64,000 nt of DNA from Roseivivax marinus (GTDB taxonomy: Bacteria; Pseudomonadota; Alphaproteobacteria; Rhodobacterales; Rhodobacteraceae). The DNA is taken from positions 35,328-99,327 of the forward strand of contig NZ_FOAI01000014.1 in the NCBI RefSeq assembly GCF_900109705.1, written 5' to 3'. The notes under the pieces were generated by a model that was not told the origin of the DNA, ran no database searches, and saw only the letters and a list, made by a program, of their open reading frames with translations. The translations under genes were made by a program, and so were the position numbers. Positions 50,306 through 59,936 of this stretch are shown here, piece by piece (position 1 is the stretch's first letter; each line of letters starts with the position of its first letter).

Positions 50306-52623
50306 GCGGCGTCGCGTCTCAGCAGCGGGGCGATGTTCACGGCGAGCCGGTCGATGGTCTCGTCCATCGAGGCACCGAGCGAGGCGAGGTCGATCCGCCG
50401 CTCGTCATCCGTGACCGGCGGCATGTCCCATGCCCGCGACAGCGCGTCGGCGATCGCCCGCGCCTCGGGCTCGGCGGAGAGGATCGCCTTGCTGAGGCGG
50501 CTCAGGTCCTTGGGACCGAAGCCATTCGTGACCACGCGCATCCCCGACGCGGCCATCTCGATCGGCGGGTGCGACGGGTGCGGCGAGTACATCAGCGACA
50601 ATCCGAGATCACTGCCCGCGAGATAGCCGGGGTAATCCTCCCACGGCAGCTTGCCGAGGCTCTCGAGCGTCAGGCCGTTCGGCAGGCTGAGCGGCGGATG
50701 GGGCAGGCCGATGGACACGATTTTCACGTCTGCGGGGCCAAGATTGCGCTCGGTCACGAAGCGGGCAAGCGCCTCGACCGCCGTGCCGTACATGTTGCGC
50801 GCCACTTCGGGCCGGCCGTAGAGCGCCAGCCGCCGGGGTCCCTCTCCGCCAGCGGTGCGCGGCGCCTCGGCATAGCGCGTCACGTCGATGGACGGGCGGA
50901 AGGCGAGGCTGTCGGGTGTCGCGAAGTCGAAGCCCTGGTCGGCGAAGAAGTCCCGCAGGAGCGCGGTGTTGAAGATCGGCTCGAAGTCGAACGTGTAGCT
51001 GGCACAGGCGTCCGCGAACTCGGGTCCCCACGGGTAGAAGTTCGGCTCGAAGTCCTGGATCAGGTAGTAGAAGCGCGGCTGCGTCATGCCGTGGCGTCGG
51101 ATCAGCTTCTCGGCGCCGTGGGCCGTCCACCACGCGGTGGCGAGGTAGAGGTCGTCGGCATGGGCCGGGATCGTTTCTTGCGTCTGCCCGCAATGCACCG
51201 AGATGTGCGCGCCGGCGGAGCTGCCCGCGCCCGTCTTCATCCGCCGCAGCAGGAACCCGCGCGAAGCGGCTGCCGACGACACCGGAAGGTCGGTGGCGAC
51301 GAAGCGTACGGGGATGCCGCGCTGTGCGAGACCGAGGCCGATATCGACGGCGGTGGCGATACCCGCGAAGATCTCGGACGGGTTTAGCGTCGGCACCAGC
51401 ACGGTCAGCGACGGGCCGTCCGCGGTGAATTCGGGCGTCCACTTCGGTTCCTTGCGCGCGTCGACCTGCCCCTCGTAATTGTGCGCGGTCAGCTTCTTGG
51501 GCTCGGCGCTTTTCGCGGGCTCGGGACTGACTCCGGGCGACATCGAGTAAAGCCGGCGGTCGAAATCGTCGATGGCGCGGTCGCGCGCAGGGCCAAGCGC
51601 CTGCTGCAGGGTCCAGCCCACGCGCCCGGCGCTGACCACGGCAAAGCCCGCGGCGATCCGGGCCAGCGCGAGATGCCCGCGCAGCGCCAGCGTCAGCGCG
51701 TCCCAGACATGCGTCTCCGATCCGAGCGTGCCGCGCAGGTAGGGCTTCAGCCCACGCGTTTTCGCGGTGCCGGACGGCAGGCGCCCGTCGAACTCGGCAT
51801 CCTGCAGGCGATTGCGAACGGACTGCGCGAGGAAACGGGCCAGCGCATAGGACGCGGCTTCGCGCCGAAGCCATGCCACGTCGGGAAGCTTGCGCCCGCC
51901 GCGGGACTTGAGCCAGCCGGATTGCCGGTCGATCGCGCCCATGACGTTGCCGCCGTGCTGGCGGTAATCGACCAGTGGCCGGTCGACATATCGCACCCCG
52001 CCGGTCGCTTCGGCGATCAGGCCGAGCCAGAGGTCGTGATAGTAGTGAACTCCGGCCTGACGCGGGAACGGCAGGGCCACGCGGGCGACCCGGGGCCGCA
52101 TGAGCAGCGTCATCCCGGTGATGTTGTTGCGGTAGAGAAGACCGCGCAGGCGCGGCTGCTTGATGCGCCGCTCGAAGCGGAACATCGACTGGTGCAGGAC
52201 CGTGCTGCCGTCGCCGTCCACCAGCCGGGCATCGCCGTGGGCCATCTGCGCCGTGCCGTCCGACAGGGCCTCTATCCCGCGCAGCAGGCGGTCGTCGTGC
52301 CAGATATCGTCCTGGTCCGAGAGCGCGATCAGGGGCTCCGGCTCGCCCGCCGCGACGGCGGCGTCGGCACGGTCCACCGCCTCGATCAGCCCTGCCTCGA
52401 AAGCGCGGACGGAATCGAGTTCGGTATCGCAGTGCACGAGCGTCACGGGCAGGCCGGTGGCCTCGGCCGCGCGCTCGACCTCGGGGGCCGAGCGGGTATC
52501 CGCGATCACGGCGATCAGGTGCGGCGACGCGCCGGTCTGCCGGGCGATCGAGGCCATCTGCTGTTCGAGGTGATCTTCGGACGGCCGGAAGACGGCCATC
52601 ACGACGAGAATTGGCTGTGTCAT
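50302..52623 (-). CDS. Two-headed glycosyltransferase (GT2 + WsaF-like GT4-type)
   Basis: 773 residues. The N-terminal part (about 1-300) is a family 2 glycosyltransferase: VVMAVFRPSEDHLEQQ, then IALSDQDDIWHDDRLLRGIE with the DxD-like metal motif. The C-terminal part (about 400-760) has SLTVLVPTLNPSEIFAGIAT, FYYLIQDFEPNFYPWGPEF, RRLALYGRPEVARNMYG and LSLMYSPHPSHPPIEMAASG, a combination known from WsaF-type rhamnosyltransferases. Both heads fit rhamnose-containing polysaccharide assembly, in line with rmlABCD at 56-60 kb. It likely adds two successive sugars. Confidence 0.88.
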   Translation of the reverse strand: MTQPILVVMAVFRPSEDHLEQQMASIARQTGASPHLIAVIADTRSAPEVERAAEATGLPVTLVHCDTELDSVRAFEAGLIEAVDRADAAVAAGEPEPLIALSDQDDIWHDDRLLRGIEALSDGTAQMAHGDARLVDGDGSTVLHQSMFRFERRIKQPRLRGLLYRNNITGMTLLMRPRVARVALPFPRQAGVHYYHDLWLGLIAEATGGVRYVDRPLVDYRQHGGNVMGAIDRQSGWLKSRGGRKLPDVAWLRREAASYALARFLAQSVRNRLQDAEFDGRLPSGTAKTRGLKPYLRGTLGSETHVWDALTLALRGHLALARIAAGFAVVSAGRVGWTLQQALGPARDRAIDDFDRRLYSMSPGVSPEPAKSAEPKKLTAHNYEGQVDARKEPKWTPEFTADGPSLTVLVPTLNPSEIFAGIATAVDIGLGLAQRGIPVRFVATDLPVSSAAASRGFLLRRMKTGAGSSAGAHISVHCGQTQETIPAHADDLYLATAWWTAHGAEKLIRRHGMTQPRFYYLIQDFEPNFYPWGPEFADACASYTFDFEPIFNTALLRDFFADQGFDFATPDSLAFRPSIDVTRYAEAPRTAGGEGPRRLALYGRPEVARNMYGTAVEALARFVTERNLGPADVKIVSIGLPHPPLSLPNGLTLESLGKLPWEDYPGYLAGSDLGLSLMYSPHPSHPPIEMAASGMRVVTNGFGPKDLSRLSKAILSAEPEARAIADALSRAWDMPPVTDDERRIDLASLGASMDETIDRLAVNIAPLLRRDAA

Positions 52624-52708
52624 AGACGCCCGGTGCCGCCTGTCGCTGATGAACTGTCCCTAAAGCGCGCCGCCACGGGACACAAGCGAGCGGCGCGTTG
52701 CGGTCGGG

Positions 52709-54028
52709 TCAGCCGCCGGTTCCGACCCGTCCGATGCTGTCGTATTCCGTGAACCCGGCCGCCTTGGCATCCTCGAGGGTGTAGACGTTGCGCAAATCGG
52801 CCATCCGCTTTCCTCGCATGCTCCCGGCGATCCGCGACAGGTCGAGCGCGCGGAACTCGTTCCACTCGGTCAGCAGGACCAGCAGGTCGGCCTCGGACGT
52901 GGCGGCGTAGGGGTCGTCGTGCCACTCGACGCCCGGCAGCAGGGCCTCGCCCTCGCGCTTGCCCTGCGGGTCCGTGACGCGGACCTTCGCGCCGCCGCCG
53001 ACGAGGGCCGGCACGATGGTCAGCGACGGGGCGTCGCGCATGTCGTCGGTGTTGGGCTTGAAGGTCACGCCCAGCACGGCGACGGTCTTGCCGTTGAAGC
53101 TACCGCCGCAGAGGTCGAGCAGCTTGTCCACCATGCGGCGCTTGACCTCTTCGTTCACCTTGATGACCGACTCCACGATCTGCATCGGGCTGGCGTGATC
53201 CTGGCCGATCCGGGCCAGCGCCTTGGTGTCCTTGGGGAAGCACGATCCGCCGTAGCCCGGCCCCGCGTGCAGGAACGTCTTTCCGATCCGGCCGTCGAGG
53301 CCCATGCCCTTGGACACTTCCTTGACGTCGGCGCCGACCTTTTCGCACAGCGACGCGATCTCGTTGATGAAGGTGATCTTCGTCGCGAGGAAGGCGTTGG
53401 CCGCGTACTTGATCATCTCGGCCGACTCGAGGTCGGTGGTCACGATCGGGAAGTCGCGCAGGTAGAGCGGGCGGTAGATCTCTTCCATCACCTTGGCGGC
53501 GCGGTCGGTCTCGACGCCGACGACAACGCGGTCCGGCTTCATGAAGTCGTCGATCGCCGCGCCCTCGCGCAGGAACTCGGGGTTCGAGGCGACGTCGAAA
53601 TCCAGGTCCGGGTTCGCCGCCGACACGGTCTCGCGCACCTGCCGGTTGGTGCCCACGGGAACGGTCGATTTCGTGACGATGACGACGTGATGCTTGGCGG
53701 CCTTGGCGATCTGCTCGGCCGCGGCCATGACGTAGGTCAGGTCCGCGTGGCCGTCGCCGCGGCGTGTCGGTGTGCCGACCGCGATGAAGACCGCGTCCGC
53801 GCCGTCGATGGCCGCCGCGAGGTCTCCGGTGAAGGTCAGGCGACCGGCCTCGACGTTCTTGGCCATGAGCGTGTCGAGCCCCGGCTCGTAGATCGGCAGC
53901 TCGCCGCGCTCGAGCATCTCGACCTTGGCCGGGTTGTTGTCCACGCAGACAACCTCGTGGCCGAAGTCCGAGAAACATACGCCAGACACGAGGCCGACAT
54001 AGCCGGTACCGATCATCGCGATCTTCAT
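52709..54028 (-). CDS. ugd: UDP-glucose 6-dehydrogenase
   Basis: NAD-dependent four-electron oxidation of UDP-glucose to UDP-glucuronate. 439 residues. N-terminal Rossmann motif MIGTGYVGLVSGVCFSDFGH, FIAVGTPTRRGDGHADL, the KSTVPVGT segment, and the catalytic Cys263 in GYGGSCFPKDTKAL. The C-terminal domain has VLGVTFKPNTDDMRDAPSL. It supplies glucuronic acid for the surface polysaccharide made by the neighbouring genes. About 80 bases separate it from the large glycosyltransferase. Confidence 0.97.
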   Translation of the reverse strand: MKIAMIGTGYVGLVSGVCFSDFGHEVVCVDNNPAKVEMLERGELPIYEPGLDTLMAKNVEAGRLTFTGDLAAAIDGADAVFIAVGTPTRRGDGHADLTYVMAAAEQIAKAAKHHVVIVTKSTVPVGTNRQVRETVSAANPDLDFDVASNPEFLREGAAIDDFMKPDRVVVGVETDRAAKVMEEIYRPLYLRDFPIVTTDLESAEMIKYAANAFLATKITFINEIASLCEKVGADVKEVSKGMGLDGRIGKTFLHAGPGYGGSCFPKDTKALARIGQDHASPMQIVESVIKVNEEVKRRMVDKLLDLCGGSFNGKTVAVLGVTFKPNTDDMRDAPSLTIVPALVGGGAKVRVTDPQGKREGEALLPGVEWHDDPYAATSEADLLVLLTEWNEFRALDLSRIAGSMRGKRMADLRNVYTLEDAKAAGFTEYDSIGRVGTGG

Positions 54029-54129
54029 GGGGGGCTCTCCGTCATCGCAAGTTGCGCTGGGGTGTGGCCGACGCTGCGCGGAAGGTCAATCCGCGTGGCG
54101 TCGAACGTGCCGGGTTGTGCCGATCGGGC

Positions 54130-54243
54130 TCACTGCGCCGCACGCGACACCGTGTAGAGCGCGCCGGCCTGGAGAGGCCCCGCGACGACCGTCTCCTCGC
54201 CGGTGGCCCACCGCACCCGCAGCTCGGTCGCGGCGCGCTCAGA
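54130..54243 (-). pseudogene. Possible remnant of an ASPIC/UnbV-type C-terminus
   Basis: In one minus-strand frame the end of a protein can be read: TELRVRWATGEETVVAGPLQ then AGALYTVSRAAQ and TGA at 54130-54132. The LRVRWxxGxExxVxGL-like wording is what ends many FG-GAP/ASPIC-UnbV (CRTAC1-like) proteins. There is no start and no longer body: the frame runs directly into the 3' end of the GT2 gene at 54239 in another frame. If real it is a decayed leftover from a rearrangement; it is too short to be sure. Confidence 0.3.
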
Positions 54244-55345
54244 GCCTGTGGAGCAGCGCCGCCACCCACAAAGCGACGGTCGACATGGTGCTCTGGCGGT
54301 AAAGGTGCAGCCGCCCCAGCTTCCACAGCCGCAGGGGCAGGGGTGCCCGACGCATCTCGGCGAACCGCTCCAACCGCTCGCGATTTTCGGGGAGGAGGCG
54401 TGCCGAAGACCGTCGGAGTGCGGAGATGTTGGTCTCGTTCCACGTGCGGTAGCGGCCGTTCAGGATCATCCCGATCCGCCGCGCCCGCTCGCGCGCACTG
54501 TCGTTGGCACCGATCTCGTTCGCGCCGTGCTGCCGGTAGTGCAGGGTCGGCGTGTCGTCATGGATCAGGACGGCCCCGGCGCCCGACATCACCTGGTAGA
54601 CCCACCAGTCGTGGATCACCACCGGCCCGGCCTCTGCCGCGGCGGCGCAGAGCATCCGCGCGGCCGCCGGCGTGACCACGATGGTATTGCCCGCGACCAC
54701 GTTCTGCACCAGCGCGTTGCGGAACCCCAGCGGCCGGGGCCGCGTCGGAGAGGGTCGCAGGGGCTTGGCGTCGGCATCGGCGATCCAGCTCCGGCTGCAG
54801 AAAAGAGCCGGCGTATCCGGATCGATCCCGGCCAGCGCCGCGACGCTCCGGGCAAGCTTGTCCTCAAGCCAGATGTCGTCCTGGTCGGCAAAGGCGAGCC
54901 ATCCCGGGTCCCCGTCCGACGCGGCGCCCACCCGGCGTAGAAGGCTCATGAAGTTCTCGGACGCGCCGGCACGCGGGCCGTCGACGGTCTCGACGTCGTG
55001 GTCCGCGGCGAAGGCATCGAGCACCGACCGGCTGTTGTCGGCCGAGCCGTCGTCGCTCGCCACCAGCCGCCAGTTGCCATGGGTTTGCGCGGCGAGGCTG
55101 TCGAGTTGCTCGGCCAGGTGCGCGCCGCCATTGTAGACCGCCATGAGTATGGTAATTCGATGGCATCCCTCTGGGTCGCGATCCTCGGGATGTGGTTGGA
55201 GTGTCTGCTCGACCATCTCGCCGTCTCTGCCTTCAGCTGAGGGGAGAATATTCTGACTAAGCGGGATTGCCACCCTGGACAAGTCGGCGCGGCTGGCAGG
55301 TCTCGACTGCGGCGTGACAAGCTTCTCGAAGTCATTTGCGTTCAT
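54239..55345 (-). CDS. Family 2 glycosyltransferase
   Basis: 368 residues from the ATG at 55345. Family 2 glycosyltransferases usually begin only a few residues before the first strand, here ITILMAVYNGGAHLAEQLDS at about residue 64, so an in-frame ATG at 55216 is an alternative start. Key motifs are VASDDGSADNS and LAFADQDDIWLEDKLARS (DxD-like metal site), with VIHDWWVYQVMSGAG and TLHYRQHGANEIG toward the end. The DQDDIW wording is typical of rhamnosyl- and related transferases and recurs in the GT at 50302. The start is 32 bases from the divergent sulfotransferase gene. Confidence 0.88.
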   Translation of the reverse strand: MNANDFEKLVTPQSRPASRADLSRVAIPLSQNILPSAEGRDGEMVEQTLQPHPEDRDPEGCHRITILMAVYNGGAHLAEQLDSLAAQTHGNWRLVASDDGSADNSRSVLDAFAADHDVETVDGPRAGASENFMSLLRRVGAASDGDPGWLAFADQDDIWLEDKLARSVAALAGIDPDTPALFCSRSWIADADAKPLRPSPTRPRPLGFRNALVQNVVAGNTIVVTPAAARMLCAAAAEAGPVVIHDWWVYQVMSGAGAVLIHDDTPTLHYRQHGANEIGANDSARERARRIGMILNGRYRTWNETNISALRRSSARLLPENRERLERFAEMRRAPLPLRLWKLGRLHLYRQSTMSTVALWVAALLHRL

Positions 55346-55377
55346 CAAGAGGTACGCGGACCCATACGGAGCACCAC

Positions 55378-56217
55378 ATGACGGCGCACGGCCCTGTCTT
55401 CGAGCGCGTGGGAGACCATCCTCCCCTTTTCTTTCTTCACATTCCCAAGACTTCTGGTTCGGCGCAAAATGCGGTGATTCAATCGATTTGGGGGGAGGCT
55501 GCGTTGGTGCATGCCGAAAGTTGGTTCAACGAAATACGGTTCGGTCGGCGGGCACTCATACATGCGGACGCCGTATCGGGGCACATCGCGTTCAGCGACT
55601 GGCTCGCATCGGGGCTAAACAAAACCTATCCTGCGGCTACTGTTTTGCGCGATCCTTGGGAAAGGCTTGTGTCGCATTTGAACTGGATGGATCGCTTCAA
55701 CCACGGCATCGACCCGGGCACGCGCGATCGCCTACCTGCTCGCCATATCCGGGTCGTGGATGCGCTGGCGGAGGTTGAGATCGACGATGCCAAAAGCGTG
55801 GCGCGAATGCGCGACCGGTTGACCGAAGCCGGGGACATCCAGCTGTTCGACAATCTGCAGGTCAGGATGACCGTGCCGGTGCGGCTGGAGCGCCGGCACG
55901 CCGTGTCGGAGGCTCACGTGTCCGAGGCGTTGGAGTCCCTGCGCGGCTTCGCGTTCGTCGCAAGCGCGCGCGAGCAGGCCGCGGTCGCAGCGTGGCTGGC
56001 GAATCATGCGGGGGCAAATCAGGTGCCGGTTCCACGCGATACACCGGTCAATCCTGCCCGAAGCAGCAGAGTGCGCGTTGGTAATGCGCAGGCACGTGAG
56101 GCGCTGAGGACGTGGTGGATGCACGACCACGACCTAGTGCAAGCTGCATTGCCGCGCCGCGCCGGCGTGGTCGCTTTGTTTTCCAAAATTGTGGGTCGCC
56201 CAGCCAGACATGGCTGA
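55378..56217 (+). CDS. Sulfotransferase-family protein, AT-richer gene
   Basis: 279 residues from the ATG at 55378 (an upstream in-frame start at 55336 is possible). The N-terminal PPLFFLHIPKTSGSAQNAV has the HIPKTSG phosphosulfate loop of Sulfotransfer_2 enzymes, and ATVLRDPWERLVSHLNWM gives the 3'-phosphate-binding Arg/Ser. The first 350 bases are clearly less GC-rich than the window (for example runs such as ttttctttcttcac), and codon use differs, so this gene is a candidate for recent transfer. It is the only plus-strand gene in the polysaccharide block between 49.5 and 59.9 kb. Confidence 0.82.
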   Translation: MTAHGPVFERVGDHPPLFFLHIPKTSGSAQNAVIQSIWGEAALVHAESWFNEIRFGRRALIHADAVSGHIAFSDWLASGLNKTYPAATVLRDPWERLVSHLNWMDRFNHGIDPGTRDRLPARHIRVVDALAEVEIDDAKSVARMRDRLTEAGDIQLFDNLQVRMTVPVRLERRHAVSEAHVSEALESLRGFAFVASAREQAAVAAWLANHAGANQVPVPRDTPVNPARSSRVRVGNAQAREALRTWWMHDHDLVQAALPRRAGVVALFSKIVGRPARHG

Positions 56218-56259
56218 TCTGTCGTAGCTCGGTCCGGAAGCCGAGCTCTGCACGCGGCT

Positions 56260-57135
56260 TTACGAGGCTGCCAGACGCCGCAGGTAACGACCGTAATCGT
56301 TCTTCTTGAACTTGTCCGCCTGGTCGAGCAGCGCCGCGCGGTCGATCCAGCCCTGGTGGTAGGCGATTTCCTCGAGGCTGCCGGTCTGCTGGCCCTGCCG
56401 CTTTTCCAGCGTGCGGACGAAGTTGCCCGCGTCCAGAAGGCTCTCGTGCGTGCCGGTGTCGAGCCATGCGAAGCCACGACCCATCCGCTGCACGTCGAGC
56501 GCGCCTTCGTGGAGATACATCTCGAGCAGGGTGGTGATCTCCAGCTCGCCGCGCGCCGAGGGGGTCACCTTCTTGGCGCGTTCGGGCGCGGTGCCGTCGA
56601 GGAAGTAGAGGCCGGTGACCGCGAAGTTCGACTGCGGCACCTCGGGCTTCTCGACGATCGAGGTCGCCCGGCCTGCCTCGTCGAATGTGACCACGCCATA
56701 GCGTTCGGGGTCTGCCACGTGGTAGCCGAAAACGGTGCCGCCGGTCTCGCGCGTGTTTGCGGCGGACAGAAGCTCGGGCAACGAGTGGCCGTAGAAGATG
56801 TTGTCGCCGAGAACGAGCGCGGACGGCGCGCCGGCGAGGAAGCTTTCGGCCAGAAGATAGGCCTGCGCCAGACCGTCGGGCGAAGGCTGGACCACATATT
56901 CTAGCGAGACGCCCCACTGGCTGCCGTCCCCGAGGACACGGCGGAACTGTTCCTGGTCCTCGGGGGTGGTGATGAGGCAGATCTCGCGGATCCCGGCCAG
57001 CATCAGCACCGACAGCGGATAGTAGATCATCGGTTTGTCGTAGATCGGCAGCAGCTGCTTCGACACGCCCATGGTGATGGGATAGAGCCGCGTGCCGGAA
57101 CCGCCCGCGAGAATGATGCCTTTGCGTTGGGTCAT
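56260..57135 (-). CDS. rmlA: Glucose-1-phosphate thymidylyltransferase
   Basis: Makes dTDP-glucose from glucose-1-phosphate and dTTP, the first step to dTDP-L-rhamnose. 291 residues with the nucleotidyltransferase signature [16 protein letters not shown] and [18 protein letters not shown], then [11 protein letters not shown] and [18 protein letters not shown]. The gene overlaps rmlD by 4 bases. Order on the minus strand is rmlC, rmlB, rmlD, rmlA. Also known as rfbA. Confidence 0.97.
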   Translation of the reverse strand: MTQRKGIILAGGSGTRLYPITMGVSKQLLPIYDKPMIYYPLSVLMLAGIREICLITTPEDQEQFRRVLGDGSQWGVSLEYVVQPSPDGLAQAYLLAESFLAGAPSALVLGDNIFYGHSLPELLSAANTRETGGTVFGYHVADPERYGVVTFDEAGRATSIVEKPEVPQSNFAVTGLYFLDGTAPERAKKVTPSARGELEITTLLEMYLHEGALDVQRMGRGFAWLDTGTHESLLDAGNFVRTLEKRQGQQTGSLEEIAYHQGWIDRAALLDQADKFKKNDYGRYLRRLAAS

Positions 57136-57989
57136 GCCTTGGCTCCGAGTTCGGTGAGGATGTCCGACAGGCCGGTGCGCCAGTCGGGCCGCGCGATGCC
57201 GAAGGCGGCCTCGGTCGCGGAATTGTCCATGCGCGAATTCGCCGGCCGCGCGGCGGGGGTCGGGAAGTCCGAGCTGGGGATGTCCACGACTTCGGGCGAG
57301 AGTCCCGCCTGGGCAAAGATCTCGCGGGCGAAGTCGGCCCAGCTGACGTCCGGCCCGGCCGAGAAATGGTAGGTGCCGGAGGTGTCCGGGTTCGACGCCA
57401 GCGCGTCGGCGATGGTCAGGCAGGCCCGCGCGATGTCGGCGGCGGGCGTGGGCCCGCCCACCTGATCCGACACGATGGTCAGCCGGTCGCGTTCGGCGCC
57501 GAGACGCAGCATCGTCTTCACGAAGTTCTTGCCGTGGGCCGAGACCACCCAGGAGGTGCGCAGGATCGCGTGGGGTCCGTCCGCCGCGCGCACGCCTTCT
57601 TCGCCGGCAAGCTTGGAGCGGCCGTAGGCGCCCAGCGGTGCCACCGGCGCGTCGACCGGGAAGGGGTCGCTGCCGCTGCCGTCAAAGACGTAGTCCGTCG
57701 AGATGTGCACGAAGGGCACGCCCTGCTGCGCGCAGGCATGGGCCATCGCGGCAGGCGCGTCGGCGTTGACCACGCGGGCCTCGTCCTCGTGCTCTTCGGC
57801 GGCGTCCACGGCCGTCCACGCGGCGGCGTTGATGACCGCCTCCCAGTCGCACGACGCGATCAGCGCGGCGCAGGCGGCGGGGTCGGTCAGGTCGGCGCGG
57901 TCGCGGCCCGCACAGTCCACGCGGTCGCCGCCGTGGCGCGCAAGCTCGGTGGCCACCTGTCCGCTTTGTCCGAAGACCAGAATGGTCAT
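57132..57989 (-). CDS. rmlD: dTDP-4-dehydrorhamnose reductase
   Basis: NAD(P)H-dependent reduction giving dTDP-L-rhamnose, the final step. 285 residues. N-terminal [14 protein letters not shown], a [18 protein letters not shown] segment, STDYVFDG, and the YxxxK catalytic pair in YGRSKLAGE. The stop overlaps the rmlA start. About 40 bases separate it from rmlB. Confidence 0.96.
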   Translation of the reverse strand: MTILVFGQSGQVATELARHGGDRVDCAGRDRADLTDPAACAALIASCDWEAVINAAAWTAVDAAEEHEDEARVVNADAPAAMAHACAQQGVPFVHISTDYVFDGSGSDPFPVDAPVAPLGAYGRSKLAGEEGVRAADGPHAILRTSWVVSAHGKNFVKTMLRLGAERDRLTIVSDQVGGPTPAADIARACLTIADALASNPDTSGTYHFSAGPDVSWADFAREIFAQAGLSPEVVDIPSSDFPTPAARPANSRMDNSATEAAFGIARPDWRTGLSDILTELGAKA

Positions 57990-58029
57990 GTCACCCTCCG
58001 AATGGTGCCTGTTGCGGGACGACCGGGCT

Positions 58030-59082
58030 TCAGCCCGCCTTGCCGAGACGCTGGCCCACGCCCTCGCGATCCTGAAGCGCGCGCCACCAGTCCTCGTTGT
58101 CGAGATACCATTGCACGGTCTTCTCCAGCCCCTGCTCGAGCGTCACGGACGGGCGCCATCCCAGCTCTTCGCTGATACGGGTCGGGTCGATGGCGTAGCG
58201 CAGGTCGTGGCCGGGGCGGTCGTCGACAAAGGTGATCTGTTCGGCATAGGCGGCGTTGCCGGGCCGCTTCTCGTCGAGGATGGCGCAGATGGTGCGCACC
58301 AGCTCGATGTTCTGGGCTTCGTTCTCACCGCCGATGTTGTAGCTGCGGCCGATCTCGCCCTTCTGCACCACGGTCAGCAGCGCGTCGGCGTGATCCTCCA
58401 CATAGAGCCAGTCGCGGACGTTCTCGCCCTTGCCGTAGACCGGGATCGGCGCGCCGGCGAGGGCGCGCAGGATCACCACCGGCACCAGCTTCTCGGGGAA
58501 GTGGAACGGGCCGTAATTGTTCGAGCAGTTGGTCAGCACCACCGGCAGGCCGTAGGTCTCGTGCCACGCGCGGACGAGGTGATCGGACGACGCCTTGGAC
58601 GCCGAGTAGGGCGAGCGCGGATCGTAGGGCGTGTCCTCTGTGAATTGGCCGTCGGTCTCGGGATTCGGGCCGAGCGAGCCGTAGACCTCGTCGGTCGAGA
58701 TGTGATGAAAGCGGAAGCTTTCGGGGCGGCCCTTGTCCTGCCAGTAGGCGCGGGCGGCCTCGAGCAGGTGGAAGGTGCCCATGACGTTGGTCTCGATGAA
58801 GGTGCCCGGCCCGTCGATGGAGCGGTCCACGTGGCTTTCGGCGGCAAGGTGCATCACCGCGTCGGGCGCGTGCGCGGCGAAGATGCGGTCGAGCGCGGCA
58901 CGGTCGCGGATGTCGGCCTGCTCGAAGGCGTAGCCGGGCGCCTCGGCGACCTCGGCCACGTTGTCGAGGCAGGCGGCATAGGTCAGAGCGTCGACGTTGA
59001 CGACCTCGTGGCCGTCGCGAATGGCCTGGCGCACGACCGCCGAGCCGATGAATCCGGCGCCGCCGGTCACGAGCAGTTTCAT
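58030..59082 (-). CDS. rmlB: dTDP-glucose 4,6-dehydratase
   Basis: NAD-dependent dehydratase, second step of rhamnose synthesis. 350 residues. [17 protein letters not shown] (NAD-binding), [26 protein letters not shown] and the catalytic [15 protein letters not shown] (Tyr and Lys) are present, then [17 protein letters not shown]. All residues expected for activity that I can check are there. It is preceded on the minus strand by rmlC, with a gap of about 90 bases. Confidence 0.97.
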   Translation of the reverse strand: MKLLVTGGAGFIGSAVVRQAIRDGHEVVNVDALTYAACLDNVAEVAEAPGYAFEQADIRDRAALDRIFAAHAPDAVMHLAAESHVDRSIDGPGTFIETNVMGTFHLLEAARAYWQDKGRPESFRFHHISTDEVYGSLGPNPETDGQFTEDTPYDPRSPYSASKASSDHLVRAWHETYGLPVVLTNCSNNYGPFHFPEKLVPVVILRALAGAPIPVYGKGENVRDWLYVEDHADALLTVVQKGEIGRSYNIGGENEAQNIELVRTICAILDEKRPGNAAYAEQITFVDDRPGHDLRYAIDPTRISEELGWRPSVTLEQGLEKTVQWYLDNEDWWRALQDREGVGQRLGKAG

Positions 59083-59172
59083 GGAAACCTCCTGGCAGGC
59101 CGCGCGGCGCTCAGGCCCGGCGCGGCGGCAAGATCGGGAAAGGTAAGGGTCGCGTCGCGCATGGCCGGCCCG

Positions 59173-59745
59173 TCACTGCGCCCCGTCGTAGACGAAGGGG
59201 CTGTCGAAGTCGGCGAGGGACTGCGCGACCGCGTCCTTGTCGGACAGGATCGCGTCGCTTTCGGAAATGCCCCAGTCGATGCCGATATTGGCATCGTTCC
59301 AGCGCACGGCGCCATCGCATTCAGGGCTGTAGTAGTCCGAACACTTGTAGACGATCTCGGTGTCGGGCTCGCGGGTGACGAAGCCATGCAGGAAGCCCTT
59401 GGGCACCAGCAGCTGACGGCCGTTCTCGAAGCTCAGCTCCACCCCGACCCACCGGCCGTAGGTGGGCGAGCCGCGCCGGACGTCCACCGCCACGTCGTAG
59501 AGCCGTCCGCGTCCGCAGCGCACCAGCTTGTCCTGCGCCATCGGCGGCGCCTGGAAGTGCAGGCCGCGGACCGTGCCGACCTTGGCCGAGAGCGAGTGGT
59601 TGTCCTGCACGAAGTCGATATCGATCCCGGCCTCTGCCATGCGCTTGCGGTTCCAGCTTTCGCTGAAGAAGCCGCGGTCGTCGCCAAAGCGGCGCGGCGT
59701 CAGGATCAGAACGTCGGGCAGGGCGGTCTTTTCGATCTCGAGCAT
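59173..59745 (-). CDS. rmlC: dTDP-4-dehydrorhamnose 3,5-epimerase
   Basis: Double epimerisation giving the L-configured precursor, third step of the rhamnose pathway. 190 residues. The cupin core shows FGDDRGFFSESWN, FVQDNHSLSAKVGTVRGLHFQ (catalytic His), DVAVDVRRGSPTYGRWVGVEL and PKGFLHGFVT. First gene of the rml set on this strand. All four rhamnose genes are present and intact, so the cell can make dTDP-L-rhamnose. Confidence 0.96.
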   Translation of the reverse strand: MLEIEKTALPDVLILTPRRFGDDRGFFSESWNRKRMAEAGIDIDFVQDNHSLSAKVGTVRGLHFQAPPMAQDKLVRCGRGRLYDVAVDVRRGSPTYGRWVGVELSFENGRQLLVPKGFLHGFVTREPDTEIVYKCSDYYSPECDGAVRWNDANIGIDWGISESDAILSDKDAVAQSLADFDSPFVYDGAQ

Positions 59746-59936
59746 TGCGTCTCGCGGTTTGGCACGGGTTCCGAGCGGGTCGGCCTCCCCTTACACGCCT
59801 TGCCGTGCGACGGAAAGCCCAAGCGCCGAGGTGTCCGGGGCCGCGGCGCGGGACCGCGCAACGCGCGCCCGGTTCGGCATCCCTTCATGCCGTGGGGGTC
59901 AGCCTCGGCGCGACGTCAGCCAGAGGGATGAGCCCC

